Source: Marinilabiliales bacterium (GTDB lineage Bacteria > Bacteroidota > Bacteroidia > Bacteroidales > SZUA-534). From it: a stretch of DNA of 64,000 nucleotides. This document shows, one piece after another, positions 42,787 to 52,847 of this stretch. The stretch is from contig DOTG01000026.1 in assembly GCA_003512955.1 (NCBI GenBank), forward strand, positions 158,030-222,029, read 5' to 3'. Position 1 is the stretch's first letter; every line of letters starts with the position of its first letter. The notes below the pieces were generated by a model. That model was not told the DNA's origin. It saw only the letters and a list, made by a program, of their open reading frames with translations, and searched no databases. A program made the position numbers and the translations under genes.

Positions 42787-45333
42787 GTGACGAATCCAAA
42801 TTTTAGACCCCTTTTTTTTTATTATATTTTCATGGCAATAGGGATGTTGCTCACTGGAAAGGGTTACCCGCAATCAAAAATAAATCAGATTTACCAACAA
42901 TTAGCGGCTGCTGATGAACTGACTGTTACGGATCAAGATTCCGCGTTTAACATTGCTTGCCAAAAAATAGGCGAATTAAAAAAGAACAAAAGTTTACCCG
43001 ATACCCTTTTGGGTTACGCCTACTATATTGCTGGTGAGGCCAAACGGTATGGGGCCGGTTACGAAGATGCCAAATTATTTCACGACTCAGCACTGCGTTG
43101 CTATACCAAGCCTATGTACCCATTGGGCTTAGGTAGAGTTTGGCACGGGAAAGGAAACGTTTACCTACTCATGGGAGATTTGGACTCAGCCCTCTTTTAT
43201 TATAAAAAAGCCATCTATGTCCGTACTCAGGCCAATAATCTACTGGACCTATCTAAATCGATTGTCAACGCGGGCATTGCTTTCTTTAAAAAATCGGAAT
43301 ACGATTCAGCGTTATTTTATTACACCGAATCGTTACGCATACGTACGCAAATAAATGATTCCGTGGGTATCATTACTTCACTTACCAATATTGGGAACAT
43401 TTACCTGTACCAAAATAATTATACCGATGCTGAAGCGTATTATTCAAAAGCAAAAAGTATGATTGATACCACATCGGCATCCAGGCAACTGGCAAGCATA
43501 TTGAATAATATAGGGAATATTTATTTCAGGCAAGGCCGTTATCCGCTGGCATTGGAGAATTTTATGCAAGCCATCCGGTGGTACGATGTGTTTGGCGATA
43601 AGGCTTCAAAAGCCCGGATTTATAACAACGCCGCGTTAATCCATTTTGAAACAGGGAATATCGGGCAGGCTATGGAATATCACAACCGGGCGCTAGAACT
43701 TTCACTCAATATAAACGATCGTTTCGGAATTGCCGATTCCTACTATTATATCGGCCGTATTTATCATATCAATAATCAATTTGACGAAGCTAAAAAAAAC
43801 TTTGCTTACTCATTAAATCAGAAACAGGCCCTTGGTGATGTTTCAGGTTCTGCCGATGTAATGCAAAACCTTGGGGTGGTGTATTTAGACGGGTATGTGT
43901 TCGATTCTGCATCGTACTATTTTAACAAAGCACTGACATTATATAGGGATGTTGAAAACAAATTTGGGCAAGCTACCTGTTTAAACAACATGGCCGAACT
44001 GTATCTGAAAAACCACCAACCTCAAAAGGCTCTCAACCATGCCAGTCAATCGCTCGAAATAGCCAAAAGCTATCAGGGATTAAGTGAAATGAGTGTCTCC
44101 TACAATCTGCTCTCGCGGGTAAAGGAACAATTGGGCGATTACCGTGCTGCACTGCAATTGACCAAAGAAGAGATGAAAATCAACGACTCTATTCTGAATA
44201 AAGAAACTGCCAGCACCATTCTTGAATTGGAATCGAAATATCAGCTTGAACGGAAAGAACAGGCCATACAGTTGCAACAGCTCCAATTGGCACAGCGGGA
44301 TTTGGAATTTAAAAACCAGGAGATTGAAATGGCCTGGCAAAAGCGTATCCGCAACCTTTCCCTAATCTTGGTCCTGCTGCTTTCAGTGCTCATCTTTTGG
44401 CTGATACGCAGTTTGGTTTACCGGAAAGCGCTCAACAACAGGTTGGACAAGCAACGGCACGACATCCTTATTAAAAACGAAGAGTTGGCGCAATTGAACG
44501 AAGAACTCCAGACCCAACAGCATCAGATTATTATTCAAAATGAGGTGCTGGTGAAGCAAAACCTAAAAATAGAAGAAGTCAATGCCACATTTCATGAAAG
44601 TGTCCGGTATGCCGAATATATTCAACAGGCGGTATTACCGCCAAAGCAGCGGTTGAATGCCATTATTCCGGACCATTTCGTATTGTACCTTCCCAAAGAT
44701 ATTGTAGGCGGCGATTTTTATTGGGTGCATCAAATAAAAAACAAACTTTTTGTTGCAGTGGGCGATTGCACCGGGCATGGAGTCCCCGGCGGGTTTTTAA
44801 GCATGCTGGGGTTGGCATTCCTTAAGGAGATTGTGACCATGCAGCAGGTTTATCAGTCAAACATTATATTGGGTAAGTTACGGAACCAGATTATAGATTC
44901 GCTCCAGCAGACCAACGATTTGTTGGAATATGTAGATGGCATCGACATGTCGTTGTTAATTATCGACAAAGAGAGCCAAACATTGGATTATGCCGGGGCC
45001 CGCGGAAAAATCCTTCTGGCCAGTGACGGAAATGTGGAATTGCTTAAAGGCGATCGTACCTCGGTTGGGTTCAACCCAAGGATGAAATCATTTACCAACG
45101 AGGTGCGGCCTTTGATCCCCGATCAGGTTTTTTACCTGTTTACCGACGGTTTTGTGGATCAATACAACGAACAGGACGAAAAATATGGGATGCAGCGGTT
45201 TACGGACCTTTGTAAATGTAATCATTCCAAGCCCATGCCGGTACAAAAAGAACATTTTTTTCAGACATTTACCCAATGGAAAGGAAGTTTTGAACAAATA
45301 GACGATGCAACAGTTTTAGCATTTAAATTATAG
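42787..45333 (+). CDS. TPR sensor with C-terminal SpoIIE-type serine phosphatase
   Basis: 848 residues from GTG (an ATG at codon 16 would also leave the hydrophobic N-terminus). Signal-like N-terminus, then about ten TPR repeats (~60-450; e.g. LTNIGNIYLYQNNYTDAEAY, LNNIGNIYFRQGRYPLALEN), a coiled coil, one membrane helix (523-545), a second coiled coil and a PP2C/SpoIIE domain (~605-848) with metal-binding DIVGGDFYW, VGDCTGHGVPG and FLFTDGFVDQ-like sites. Membrane-bound phosphatase of anti-sigma-antagonist pathways; no anti-sigma or STAS partner gene is adjacent. The C1 peptidase follows after 32 bp. Confidence 0.9.
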   Translation: MTNPNFRPLFFYYIFMAIGMLLTGKGYPQSKINQIYQQLAAADELTVTDQDSAFNIACQKIGELKKNKSLPDTLLGYAYYIAGEAKRYGAGYEDAKLFHDSALRCYTKPMYPLGLGRVWHGKGNVYLLMGDLDSALFYYKKAIYVRTQANNLLDLSKSIVNAGIAFFKKSEYDSALFYYTESLRIRTQINDSVGIITSLTNIGNIYLYQNNYTDAEAYYSKAKSMIDTTSASRQLASILNNIGNIYFRQGRYPLALENFMQAIRWYDVFGDKASKARIYNNAALIHFETGNIGQAMEYHNRALELSLNINDRFGIADSYYYIGRIYHINNQFDEAKKNFAYSLNQKQALGDVSGSADVMQNLGVVYLDGYVFDSASYYFNKALTLYRDVENKFGQATCLNNMAELYLKNHQPQKALNHASQSLEIAKSYQGLSEMSVSYNLLSRVKEQLGDYRAALQLTKEEMKINDSILNKETASTILELESKYQLERKEQAIQLQQLQLAQRDLEFKNQEIEMAWQKRIRNLSLILVLLLSVLIFWLIRSLVYRKALNNRLDKQRHDILIKNEELAQLNEELQTQQHQIIIQNEVLVKQNLKIEEVNATFHESVRYAEYIQQAVLPPKQRLNAIIPDHFVLYLPKDIVGGDFYWVHQIKNKLFVAVGDCTGHGVPGGFLSMLGLAFLKEIVTMQQVYQSNIILGKLRNQIIDSLQQTNDLLEYVDGIDMSLLIIDKESQTLDYAGARGKILLASDGNVELLKGDRTSVGFNPRMKSFTNEVRPLIPDQVFYLFTDGFVDQYNEQDEKYGMQRFTDLCKCNHSKPMPVQKEHFFQTFTQWKGSFEQIDDATVLAFKL

Positions 45334-45365
45334 TCAGACTACTTAACAAACACAAACAAAGCGTT

Positions 45366-46577
45366 ATGGGAATAAAAAACTATTTTTTGTCAGTCATCAC
45401 CTTGGGCTTCATATTCCTTGCAGCCCAGGTTGCGGCAAAAGAAAAAAAAGATCAGAAGAAAGACGAAGGGTACCAATTCACCCGGAAGATTGAAATCCCG
45501 GCCACATCGGTAAAAGATCAGGCGAGCAGTGGCACTTGCTGGAGTTTTGCCACCACTTCGTTTATTGAGTCGGAATTGATCCGTTTGGGAAAAGGAACCT
45601 ATGATTTGTCAGAGATGTTCTTTGTGCATTATGCCTACCCCAAAAAGGCTGTAAAGTATTTGCGCTACCAGGGCGGTGGCAATTTCGGTGAAGGGGGACA
45701 GGCGCACGATGTCATGTCAATCATCTCGGAATTTGGGATGGTGCCTGAAGAGGCTTACACGGGTATCAATTATGGATTGACTTACCACCGCCATGCCGAA
45801 ATGGTTACCGTGATGAAAGGCATCCTCGACCATAGCCTGGAAAGCAAAAGCAGTTTTAGCGGTAAAAGTGTTGAGGTTGTCCGGGCAGCTTTGAACATCT
45901 ATCTTGGGCAGATACCCGATACTTTTAGCTACCAAGGAACTCATTATACGCCAAAGAGTTTTAGCACCCAAACGGGTTTTAACCCTAAAGATTACGTTGA
46001 ACTGACTTCCTACGAATGTTATCCGTTTAATGAATGGGTGAACCTTGAGATCCCCGACAACTGGTCGCAGGACAAATATTTCAACCTCCCCATTGATGAA
46101 CTGGTTCAGGTAATGAATGAGGCATTTGCCAAAGGATATTCGGTAAATTGGGATGGCGATGTGAGTGAACCGGGTTTCTCGCACAACAACGGTGTGGCTA
46201 TCATTCCCGATAACGACCCAAAAAATATGGAGGAAAGCGAACGGGTAAAATGGGAGGCTTTATCGCAGGAGGAACAAGCCGAAATGCTTTTCGACTTTAC
46301 CAAACCTCGGAACGAGAAGAAGATTACCCAGGAGATGCGCCAACGGACATTTAATAAATTCCAGACCACCGACGACCATTTGATGCACCTGGTTGGAACC
46401 GCGATAGATCAAAAGGGGACGCCGTACTACCTGACCAAAAATTCATGGGCTGCCGACAGTAACAGTTTGGGAGGTTACTTATACATGAGTGAATCGTACA
46501 TCCGTCTGAAAACAATTGCCATCCAGGTTCATAAAGATGCCATTCCGGAAGCTATCCGCATCAAGCTGGGGTTGTAA
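45366..46577 (+). CDS. Secreted C1 family cysteine peptidase (bleomycin hydrolase/PepC-like)
   Basis: 403 residues. Signal peptide (ending QVAAKE), then the catalytic Gln-Cys block VKDQASSGTCWSFATTSF (~51-68), catalytic His in DDHLMHLVGTA and Asn in YLTKNSWAA near the C-terminus. The size and spacing match the C1B (bleomycin hydrolase / aminopeptidase C) family, here with a signal sequence as often in Bacteroidota. Possibly in one transcript with the phosphatase gene; a weak hairpin terminator follows at 46675-46714. Confidence 0.9.
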   Translation: MGIKNYFLSVITLGFIFLAAQVAAKEKKDQKKDEGYQFTRKIEIPATSVKDQASSGTCWSFATTSFIESELIRLGKGTYDLSEMFFVHYAYPKKAVKYLRYQGGGNFGEGGQAHDVMSIISEFGMVPEEAYTGINYGLTYHRHAEMVTVMKGILDHSLESKSSFSGKSVEVVRAALNIYLGQIPDTFSYQGTHYTPKSFSTQTGFNPKDYVELTSYECYPFNEWVNLEIPDNWSQDKYFNLPIDELVQVMNEAFAKGYSVNWDGDVSEPGFSHNNGVAIIPDNDPKNMEESERVKWEALSQEEQAEMLFDFTKPRNEKKITQEMRQRTFNKFQTTDDHLMHLVGTAIDQKGTPYYLTKNSWAADSNSLGGYLYMSESYIRLKTIAIQVHKDAIPEAIRIKLGL

Positions 46578-46674
46578 AAATCAATGAATACCAGAAGAAT
46601 ATAGGGCATTAATTTGATTTGCTCTGTTTTCTCTGGGCTAAGCCCATTTATATTAAATGAGAAAACCATTTTAG

Positions 46675-46714
46675 CGCTACAAAAGTTTGAAACTCCCGTA
46701 GCGTTTTGGTTTTT
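46675..46714 (+). terminator. Possible terminator after the C1 peptidase gene
   Basis: CGCTAC (46675-46680) pairs with GTAGCG (46698-46703) around a loop that has its own AGTTTGAAACT palindrome, and a T-rich stretch follows. Weak. Confidence 0.4.
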
Positions 46715-46792
46715 ATCATTTAGAATTTCTGGAACTTCGATGTTTTGTTCTAAAACCCTAAAGCGGTAAATTTATATCCCACAAGAACGAAT

Positions 46793-46827
46793 AAAAAAAC
46801 CGTCTCGCTAAGCGGACGGTTTTTTTA
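46793..46827. terminator. Intrinsic terminator of the left TonB-receptor operon
   Basis: ACCGTC and GACGGT arms with a 10-nt loop between runs of A and T. It lies 17 bp beyond the minus-strand lipoprotein gene stop and can also stop plus-strand transcription. Confidence 0.88.
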
Positions 46828-46843
46828 TATCATTTCATTGGAA

Positions 46844-48763
46844 TTATCGGTTCCAGTTTACATCAGCCTCGATCAGTTTTTCTTCTGTAACCATTTGATC
46901 CTCATATTCGGTATCTCTAACAAAAACTCCTTCGCTAGTTAATTTGAAGATACCTGTGTAGGTCTTTTTAGATAAGTCGTCCTCGTAGGTTTTAAATGTT
47001 AACCAGTAATAAACCGTTAAACCACTTACCTCAGTTACAGCTTCAGGATATTTTAATCCGAGCAAAATTGTAAGACCTTCTTCAACCCGTTCCCAGGTTA
47101 ATGCAATTCCTTCTTCTGTAGTTAATCCCTCGAATCCTGGAATGTTATATGTAACTTTATTTGAAAGACGTAAATCAAAGTTCAAATAATGGGCACTAGC
47201 TCCATAATAAAATTCATCGTTCTTATAACTACTTCCATAATCAGGAGTAAATGTAGTATACACATAATCTACTAATAATTGATAATCAGAGGCAGATGGT
47301 GTGAATTTAATAGTTGGATCAAACACCCAACCGTTTACGGTATAGACGAATTGTCCAGATTTTTCGACAATAGGTCCATTTGGTTGCCAATTTCCTGATG
47401 TAAAAATGTATTCATTGGCGGTAAGCAATGTAGCTTCTCCATTATAATAATTATATGCTACTGGTTGAATGTCTCCTTCTTGTGGATAATCTATATTAAT
47501 TGTTAAAAAATAAGGAATATAATTCTCAGGTTTGTCGGTACTTGAAAAATTATTGTATTTTCCAGGAGAACCCATTTCATCATATTCAAAAGGATTAATA
47601 GCAATTATTGAAGTCACTGGTGACCATTTGGTTCCGTTGTATTGATAAAAACTATTATAAGTTAGATACTCTTCATCAGTTGCTGATTTACGTGCAGTGG
47701 TCTTTCCAGTAACAAGAACATTATCAAGCTCCCAAGTTTTACTTCCTTCAACTGTAGATGTAAAAACAAAAGCAATATAAATTGTTGAAGCACTTATAGA
47801 TGATAAATCAATGGTACCGGATTCTGTCCATTCCCAAGCACTGGCAGAAAGGGCATAACCGCTAAATTCAGTCCATGTTGAACCGGTAGGATCACCTGAC
47901 CCAGAATAATTAGAGGAATATTTTACCACTAAATCAAGACCCGTATAATTCATAGCTGTGTAGAATGAAAATGTTGCATCAGTTATTCCACTTAAACCAA
48001 TGGCTGACGTGATTAACCAATCTTCATTATCATACGATGCAGCATCTGCAGAAACATATCCGGACACTTTCGCACATTGAGTCCCATCAACACCATGGGT
48101 TGCATCAATACCCCAAACTTGACTTCCTATAACACTTACAGCATTCCATTTAGATAGGGTTCCATCTTCAAAATCATCAGAGAACAACGTCACCGGTTTT
48201 GGTCCACTAACAGGATCGGTACTTGAATAATTATAAGTAGTTAGCATATAATCATCTGTAGCGGCATTGGGGAAATTATTACTAAGAATTGTAGGAATAT
48301 TTGATTCCGGACTTTGTGACGGAAAAAAATAACCATTTGAAGCAACCTCCTCGCTAACGGATTGATAATCATCTGCAGTTAATTCGTATTTATCTGCTTG
48401 TTCATAGGCTAAGATATAATCAGGCTTTTCAAAAACATTATAGGTGACCAGAGCCGTTGAATTATATTTTAAAGCAGGGAAATGTGTTATTAGAATGGGC
48501 TCAACAAAATCTGGAGCCAGATATTTTTGATTAAACGCCATGTCAGAAGCTATGGATCTCGCTAAGGTAGAATCATCCTCGGTTTCTGCTATTTTTAAAG
48601 CGGCTTTGCTTATGGCACTATAGTCATCTGATGTTAATTTATATTCAACTGCTTCATTATAGGGTACTTTTTGGGAATCCAATTCGTCATAGACATCATC
48701 AGTGGGGTTACAAGCCCACATAAATAAACCAATGACAGGAATATATTTAAATATTTTTTTCAT
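46844..48763 (-). CDS. Choice-of-anchor J domain surface lipoprotein
   Basis: 639 residues. A lipoprotein signal ends at the Cys of GLFMWAC (residue 18). The N-terminal ~180 residues hold two repeats of a small unit (DDYSAISKAA and DDYQSVSEEV). The choice-of-anchor J / DUF5017-like jelly-roll domain follows (NEDWLITSAIGLS, TWTEFSGYALSASAW, TWELDNVLV; ~190-350). The C-terminus is unassigned. Its jelly-roll is clearly related to that of the 55401 protein. Paired with the TonB receptor gene 19 bp upstream, so it probably captures the ligand as the receptor lid in place of SusD. Confidence 0.82.
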   Translation of the reverse strand: MKKIFKYIPVIGLFMWACNPTDDVYDELDSQKVPYNEAVEYKLTSDDYSAISKAALKIAETEDDSTLARSIASDMAFNQKYLAPDFVEPILITHFPALKYNSTALVTYNVFEKPDYILAYEQADKYELTADDYQSVSEEVASNGYFFPSQSPESNIPTILSNNFPNAATDDYMLTTYNYSSTDPVSGPKPVTLFSDDFEDGTLSKWNAVSVIGSQVWGIDATHGVDGTQCAKVSGYVSADAASYDNEDWLITSAIGLSGITDATFSFYTAMNYTGLDLVVKYSSNYSGSGDPTGSTWTEFSGYALSASAWEWTESGTIDLSSISASTIYIAFVFTSTVEGSKTWELDNVLVTGKTTARKSATDEEYLTYNSFYQYNGTKWSPVTSIIAINPFEYDEMGSPGKYNNFSSTDKPENYIPYFLTINIDYPQEGDIQPVAYNYYNGEATLLTANEYIFTSGNWQPNGPIVEKSGQFVYTVNGWVFDPTIKFTPSASDYQLLVDYVYTTFTPDYGSSYKNDEFYYGASAHYLNFDLRLSNKVTYNIPGFEGLTTEEGIALTWERVEEGLTILLGLKYPEAVTEVSGLTVYYWLTFKTYEDDLSKKTYTGIFKLTSEGVFVRDTEYEDQMVTEEKLIEADVNWNR

Positions 48764-48782
48764 ATATTTTTACTTTTATTGA

Positions 48783-51395
48783 TTAAAACATAACTTTTAA
48801 ACCGGTTGACCAAGTGCGGCCAAATCCAAAATATACTAGTGAGGTTGATGCATCATGATTTGTTCCATCTTTTGAATCAGCAATATATTCTGTATTCAAT
48901 AAGTTGAATACATTACCATAGATAGTAGCATCTAATTTACCCATTTTAAATTTATATTTCGCACTCACATCAAAGAGGTGGGCATCAGGCATTCTCCATG
49001 AATCTGCTTTTGATTCTGGTGTGGTACGGAGGGTCGCATCAAAATCGGCATAATTACGGCCGTAGTAGGTATAATCAACACCTACTTTTAGTTTTGGTAG
49101 CACCTCATAATCAGCTGACAAGAATGCAGTAGTCTGGGCACTATTCCCAACATGTGTTCCTCCAATATAGGCAGAATAATTTTTTATAAATGCCTGATTT
49201 GCATCATATAAATCAAAGTTTACATCATCTGAATATTTCCATTCGCCAATTGACACCATTCCTTTAAATGTCAGTTTAGACATTGGTTTGTAAGATCCTT
49301 CCACTTCAACGCCTTTATGCAACTGGTTTAATCCTAAAATATTGGCATATAATCCATTGAAGTTTTGAGTAAAACCACGGTCTTTCCACTGGGTAATATA
49401 AATATTAGCTTTTATGTTTACCTGACTGCTTTGGTAGCCATATCCCACTTCTCCTGTGAGTATTTTTTCGTTAACTGCATCTTTGTTAAAGTCGTTGGTG
49501 TTCCCCTTAAAAGCATATTTCATATATGGTGCTCGGTTTATATAACCACCGTTAACAAACACATTTTGATTTTCATTAATGTTATAATTGGCGCCACCTT
49601 TAAATGTGTAAGTAGTAAAAGAAATCCAATCGGTAACTTGACCTTGTTCTGGGGTATAAAGAAAATAATCAGTTCTTCGGTAACTATTATCAGCAAGTGA
49701 AGCAGATATAAAGGCAGAATATTGATCGGTTGCATATTCGGCTTGTCCAAAAAAACCAGCCCAAAGAACCTCCCCTAAGTTATGATAATTAATGTAATCA
49801 CCTTTTTTAAGTGGCGTATCACCGGGTCTGTTTACATTTTTTCCAATAAAAACAGGATTTCCCGTAACAGAGTCAGTTAATTGTTTACTAATATCAAGAT
49901 AGTATTTTCCTCCTAAAAGATCTTCGATAACATAGGCGTGATACCCTTTGTAGAATCTTCCGTCAAATCCACCTGTAATTTTTAATCCAGCCATATCTTT
50001 GGTTAGTGACGATAAAATCCCATACCAATCATGTGAATTAATACCATTTGCAACAATACAAGTGGAGCCTTTTGTAGAAGATGCATTTGCATTAATTACA
50101 GCATCAAAATCCATTAGCCCTTCCGGGGTTCTCTTTGTTACATCATAATCATTACCAGAATTATAATCCACAGTAAGCCAATTTTTATCAGTACCATCAA
50201 TACGACGACCCCCACCGTTTGATTTTGAGAAATATGCTGATGTTATAAGCATGGTTGACTCATTAATATTCCAAAAATGGTTTAATGCAACTTGGGGTTT
50301 GTGATAATAGTTATAAGCATACCCCACATTGTAAATTTTACCATTGCGGTACCCATAATCAGAATTCCAAAGTGTGCCAGCAGGATTGTCTCTATAACTC
50401 TGGATAGTATGCATATTGCTCCTTTGGTTATGCCATTGAGGAGCTCCAAAAGCGGTTAGTGAAATTCGATGTTTCTCGTTTAAAATTTTAGAAATATTTA
50501 GAAAGTAAGACCACCCATCGAAATTAGTAGCTTGTGCATATCCGTTTCCATATTTGCGACCACCAGCAAGAGTAACAGCCCAACCATTATTTAAGAGACC
50601 AGTTGATATTGAAAAATCTTGTTTTACCATTCCATCGTTTCCTACACCTGCATAAACACTTCCTCCTTGTTCAGCATCTGTTGATTTGGTTAAAATGTTT
50701 ATGGTTCCACCTACTGATGAGAGTGCCAGTTTAGAGGCTCCTAAACCTCGCTGTACCTGCATGCTTTGAGTAACATCGCTCAAACCAGCCCAGTTACTCC
50801 AATATACTTTTCCGCTTTCCATATCGTTTACAGGAGCGCCATTTATTAAAACCCCAATGTTATTAGAGTCAAAACCCCTCATAAAAATTCTACTGTCTCC
50901 ATATCCCCCTCCTGCTTTGGTTGCATATACTGAAGGGGTAGATTTAAGAATTTCAGGGTATTCTTGGTTTCCCAATTTCTCAGCAATAATATAAGGCTCT
51001 ATGGTTGAAACCGCAACCGGTGTTTGCCTATCACGCACATATGATACAGAAATCTGGACCTCATCCAAACCCACGGTATTGGGTTTTAACTTGATTACCC
51101 CTAAATCGCGTTCGCCACTGACAGGAATGGTAACTTCCATAGTTTCGTCAATATAACCCATGTATGAAACCACCAGGGTCACTTTTTCCTGTTGCACTTT
51201 CAATACAAAAGTTCCATCCAGATTGGCTGCAGTACCAACAGTGGTACCTTCAACAACAACTGTGGCGCCCATTAATGCGAAGCTCTCGGCATCGGCATCC
51301 ACAATTTTTCCTTTGATTACTCCCTGAGCAAACACACCCGTGCCCAGGCAACTGAGGGCTATAAAAAGCCCTGTTTTTTGCAGAAGTTTAATCAT
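48783..51395 (-). CDS. TonB-dependent outer-membrane receptor with carboxypeptidase-like N-domain
   Basis: 870 residues. Signal peptide (ending GVFAQG), a CarboxypepD_reg-like domain (~24-105; GATVVVEGTTVGTAANLDGTF), a plug (~120-240; RIFMRGFDSNNIGVLINGAP, VGGTINILTK) and a 22-strand-type barrel ending in aromatic F. It takes up a ligand across the outer membrane with TonB energy. It is a paralogue of the 52848 receptor (shared DAWSYFL/DGWSYFL, FGAP, LLGGxYYLDI blocks). No SusD gene is present; the lipoprotein downstream is the partner. Confidence 0.92.
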   Translation of the reverse strand: MIKLLQKTGLFIALSCLGTGVFAQGVIKGKIVDADAESFALMGATVVVEGTTVGTAANLDGTFVLKVQQEKVTLVVSYMGYIDETMEVTIPVSGERDLGVIKLKPNTVGLDEVQISVSYVRDRQTPVAVSTIEPYIIAEKLGNQEYPEILKSTPSVYATKAGGGYGDSRIFMRGFDSNNIGVLINGAPVNDMESGKVYWSNWAGLSDVTQSMQVQRGLGASKLALSSVGGTINILTKSTDAEQGGSVYAGVGNDGMVKQDFSISTGLLNNGWAVTLAGGRKYGNGYAQATNFDGWSYFLNISKILNEKHRISLTAFGAPQWHNQRSNMHTIQSYRDNPAGTLWNSDYGYRNGKIYNVGYAYNYYHKPQVALNHFWNINESTMLITSAYFSKSNGGGRRIDGTDKNWLTVDYNSGNDYDVTKRTPEGLMDFDAVINANASSTKGSTCIVANGINSHDWYGILSSLTKDMAGLKITGGFDGRFYKGYHAYVIEDLLGGKYYLDISKQLTDSVTGNPVFIGKNVNRPGDTPLKKGDYINYHNLGEVLWAGFFGQAEYATDQYSAFISASLADNSYRRTDYFLYTPEQGQVTDWISFTTYTFKGGANYNINENQNVFVNGGYINRAPYMKYAFKGNTNDFNKDAVNEKILTGEVGYGYQSSQVNIKANIYITQWKDRGFTQNFNGLYANILGLNQLHKGVEVEGSYKPMSKLTFKGMVSIGEWKYSDDVNFDLYDANQAFIKNYSAYIGGTHVGNSAQTTAFLSADYEVLPKLKVGVDYTYYGRNYADFDATLRTTPESKADSWRMPDAHLFDVSAKYKFKMGKLDATIYGNVFNLLNTEYIADSKDGTNHDASTSLVYFGFGRTWSTGLKVMF

Positions 51396-51487
51396 ATCAT
51401 TCGGTTTTTGTTAAATGTTTCGTATTTACAGTTGTCAAAAATAGTTTTCTGAGGTAAATTTACGGTTAATTCCAAATTACCAACATC

Positions 51488-52528
51488 TTAATGTTTCTGT
51501 TTTATCAACAAGATATATACAGGGAAATGGTCGCTGTAACCTCCCTGATAAATTCCTCCTGCAAAGGTCCGTTTGGGGTATCCTCGGAACTGTCCTTTGG
51601 TCTGTGTCAGAAAATTTGCATTGAATATTTTGGCTGAATGGAAAATCAGGGTGGAAGAATCCGTCTCCAACAAACCTGGTGAAACAATGATCTGATCGAA
51701 ATTATCCCAGGCATCGCGGTAAGCCAATGAACCAACCCCCTTTTTAAACATATTGTAATATGGATTAAACATGGATGTGACATCTACCTCTTCTTTTTCG
51801 CCTTGTGCATTGATGTATCTGGTTAAACTTTCATTGATGGGATCATCGTTCAAATCGCCCAATAACACAATTTTTGCTTTGGCATCGGTTTGTTGAATGG
51901 AGTCGATAATGTGGCGTGTTAGCTGGGCTGCTGCAATCCGCAACGGCCTGCTTCGGGCTTCACCCCCATAACGCGATGGCCAATGGCACACAATAATATG
52001 CAAGGGTTCATTATCAAATATTCCCGAAACCACCAATTGGTCCCGTGTACGGAAAGAAGTGTCAGTTGTATAATCCAGTACATGCGAGCGAGTATTGGTC
52101 ACTTTAAAATAGGCAGGCTGGTATAACAAACCCACATCTACACCCCGCCTATCAGGCGAATTGTAATGCACCACCTTATAATTAAAAGGTTTTAAAGGTT
52201 TGGTTTGTACCAAATCGAGCAACACTTGTTCGTTTTCTATCTCAGAGACCCCGAGAATCATTGGTGGAATTTTTGTTAAATCGGTTCCTATCTGGCTAAT
52301 GGCAAATCCCATGTTTTCTTGTTTTTCGTTATACCGCTCTGTATCCCAACGATTGATACCTCCTGGTAAAAACTCAGCATCATCAGTGTCGGGCGAATCA
52401 ATGGTGTCAAATAAATTTTCGAGGTTGTAAAATGCTACGGTAGCTATTTTAAACTTTGAGTCGGCTTGGGCATTGGTGGTTACAACGAATGCCACAAAAG
52501 TTAAAAGAGTAAAAATTCTCTGCATCAT
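51488..52528 (-). CDS. Secreted endonuclease/exonuclease/phosphatase family protein
   Basis: 346 residues with a signal peptide (ending TNAQA). EEP fold motifs: VAFYNLENLFDTIDSPDTDD (N and D residues, 29-48), GVSEIENEQVL (metal Glu), ICHWPSRYGGEARS, LLGDLNDDPINESLT and a terminal GGYSDHFPVYI. Family members cleave phosphodiesters of DNA/RNA or phosphate esters; the signal peptide puts it in the periplasm or outside. Located between two outward-facing TonB receptor operons, it is the probable digestive enzyme of the locus. Confidence 0.88.
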   Translation of the reverse strand: MMQRIFTLLTFVAFVVTTNAQADSKFKIATVAFYNLENLFDTIDSPDTDDAEFLPGGINRWDTERYNEKQENMGFAISQIGTDLTKIPPMILGVSEIENEQVLLDLVQTKPLKPFNYKVVHYNSPDRRGVDVGLLYQPAYFKVTNTRSHVLDYTTDTSFRTRDQLVVSGIFDNEPLHIIVCHWPSRYGGEARSRPLRIAAAQLTRHIIDSIQQTDAKAKIVLLGDLNDDPINESLTRYINAQGEKEEVDVTSMFNPYYNMFKKGVGSLAYRDAWDNFDQIIVSPGLLETDSSTLIFHSAKIFNANFLTQTKGQFRGYPKRTFAGGIYQGGYSDHFPVYILLIKQKH

Positions 52529-52847
52529 ATGAAATTAAGGTAAAATGTTAGTTATTATAAAGCTGTCAATATTTTATATCCCCTATTTTGAATCTAGAAC
52601 CATTTTATTTTTCAAAAATACGAAATGCAAAGGAACAACATCTTTCTGAAAAAATATTTTACAACAGGTAAAATTTACTTTAAATGGTGTTTATTTGGCA
52701 AAAATAACTTAATATTTATTTAATATTGGGAATAATGATTAATATTTTGGATGTTTAATAGGAAATTGAAACACTTCTATTATTTTTGTGGACTATTTAT
52801 TTTTGGGATCGTTAACCGCTAAAATTAAATTCTAAATAGATGAATAA
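52529..52847. other. Divergent promoter region of the receptor locus
   Basis: 319 bp between the secreted nuclease gene (minus) and the right-hand TonB receptor gene (plus). Two exact TAnnTTTG -7 elements occur on the plus strand (52781-52788 and 52798-52805), but neither has a TTG at normal spacing. The area is AT-rich, with no other gene seen. Confidence 0.45.

Noticed and set aside
45717..46184. 155-residue minus-strand frame inside the C1 peptidase gene
   Set aside because: Antisense to clear catalytic motifs; a shadow frame.
52781..52805. Two TAnnTTTG elements before the right receptor gene as a certain promoter
   Set aside because: No TTG at 17-23 nt upstream of either, so left as a note rather than a promoter feature.
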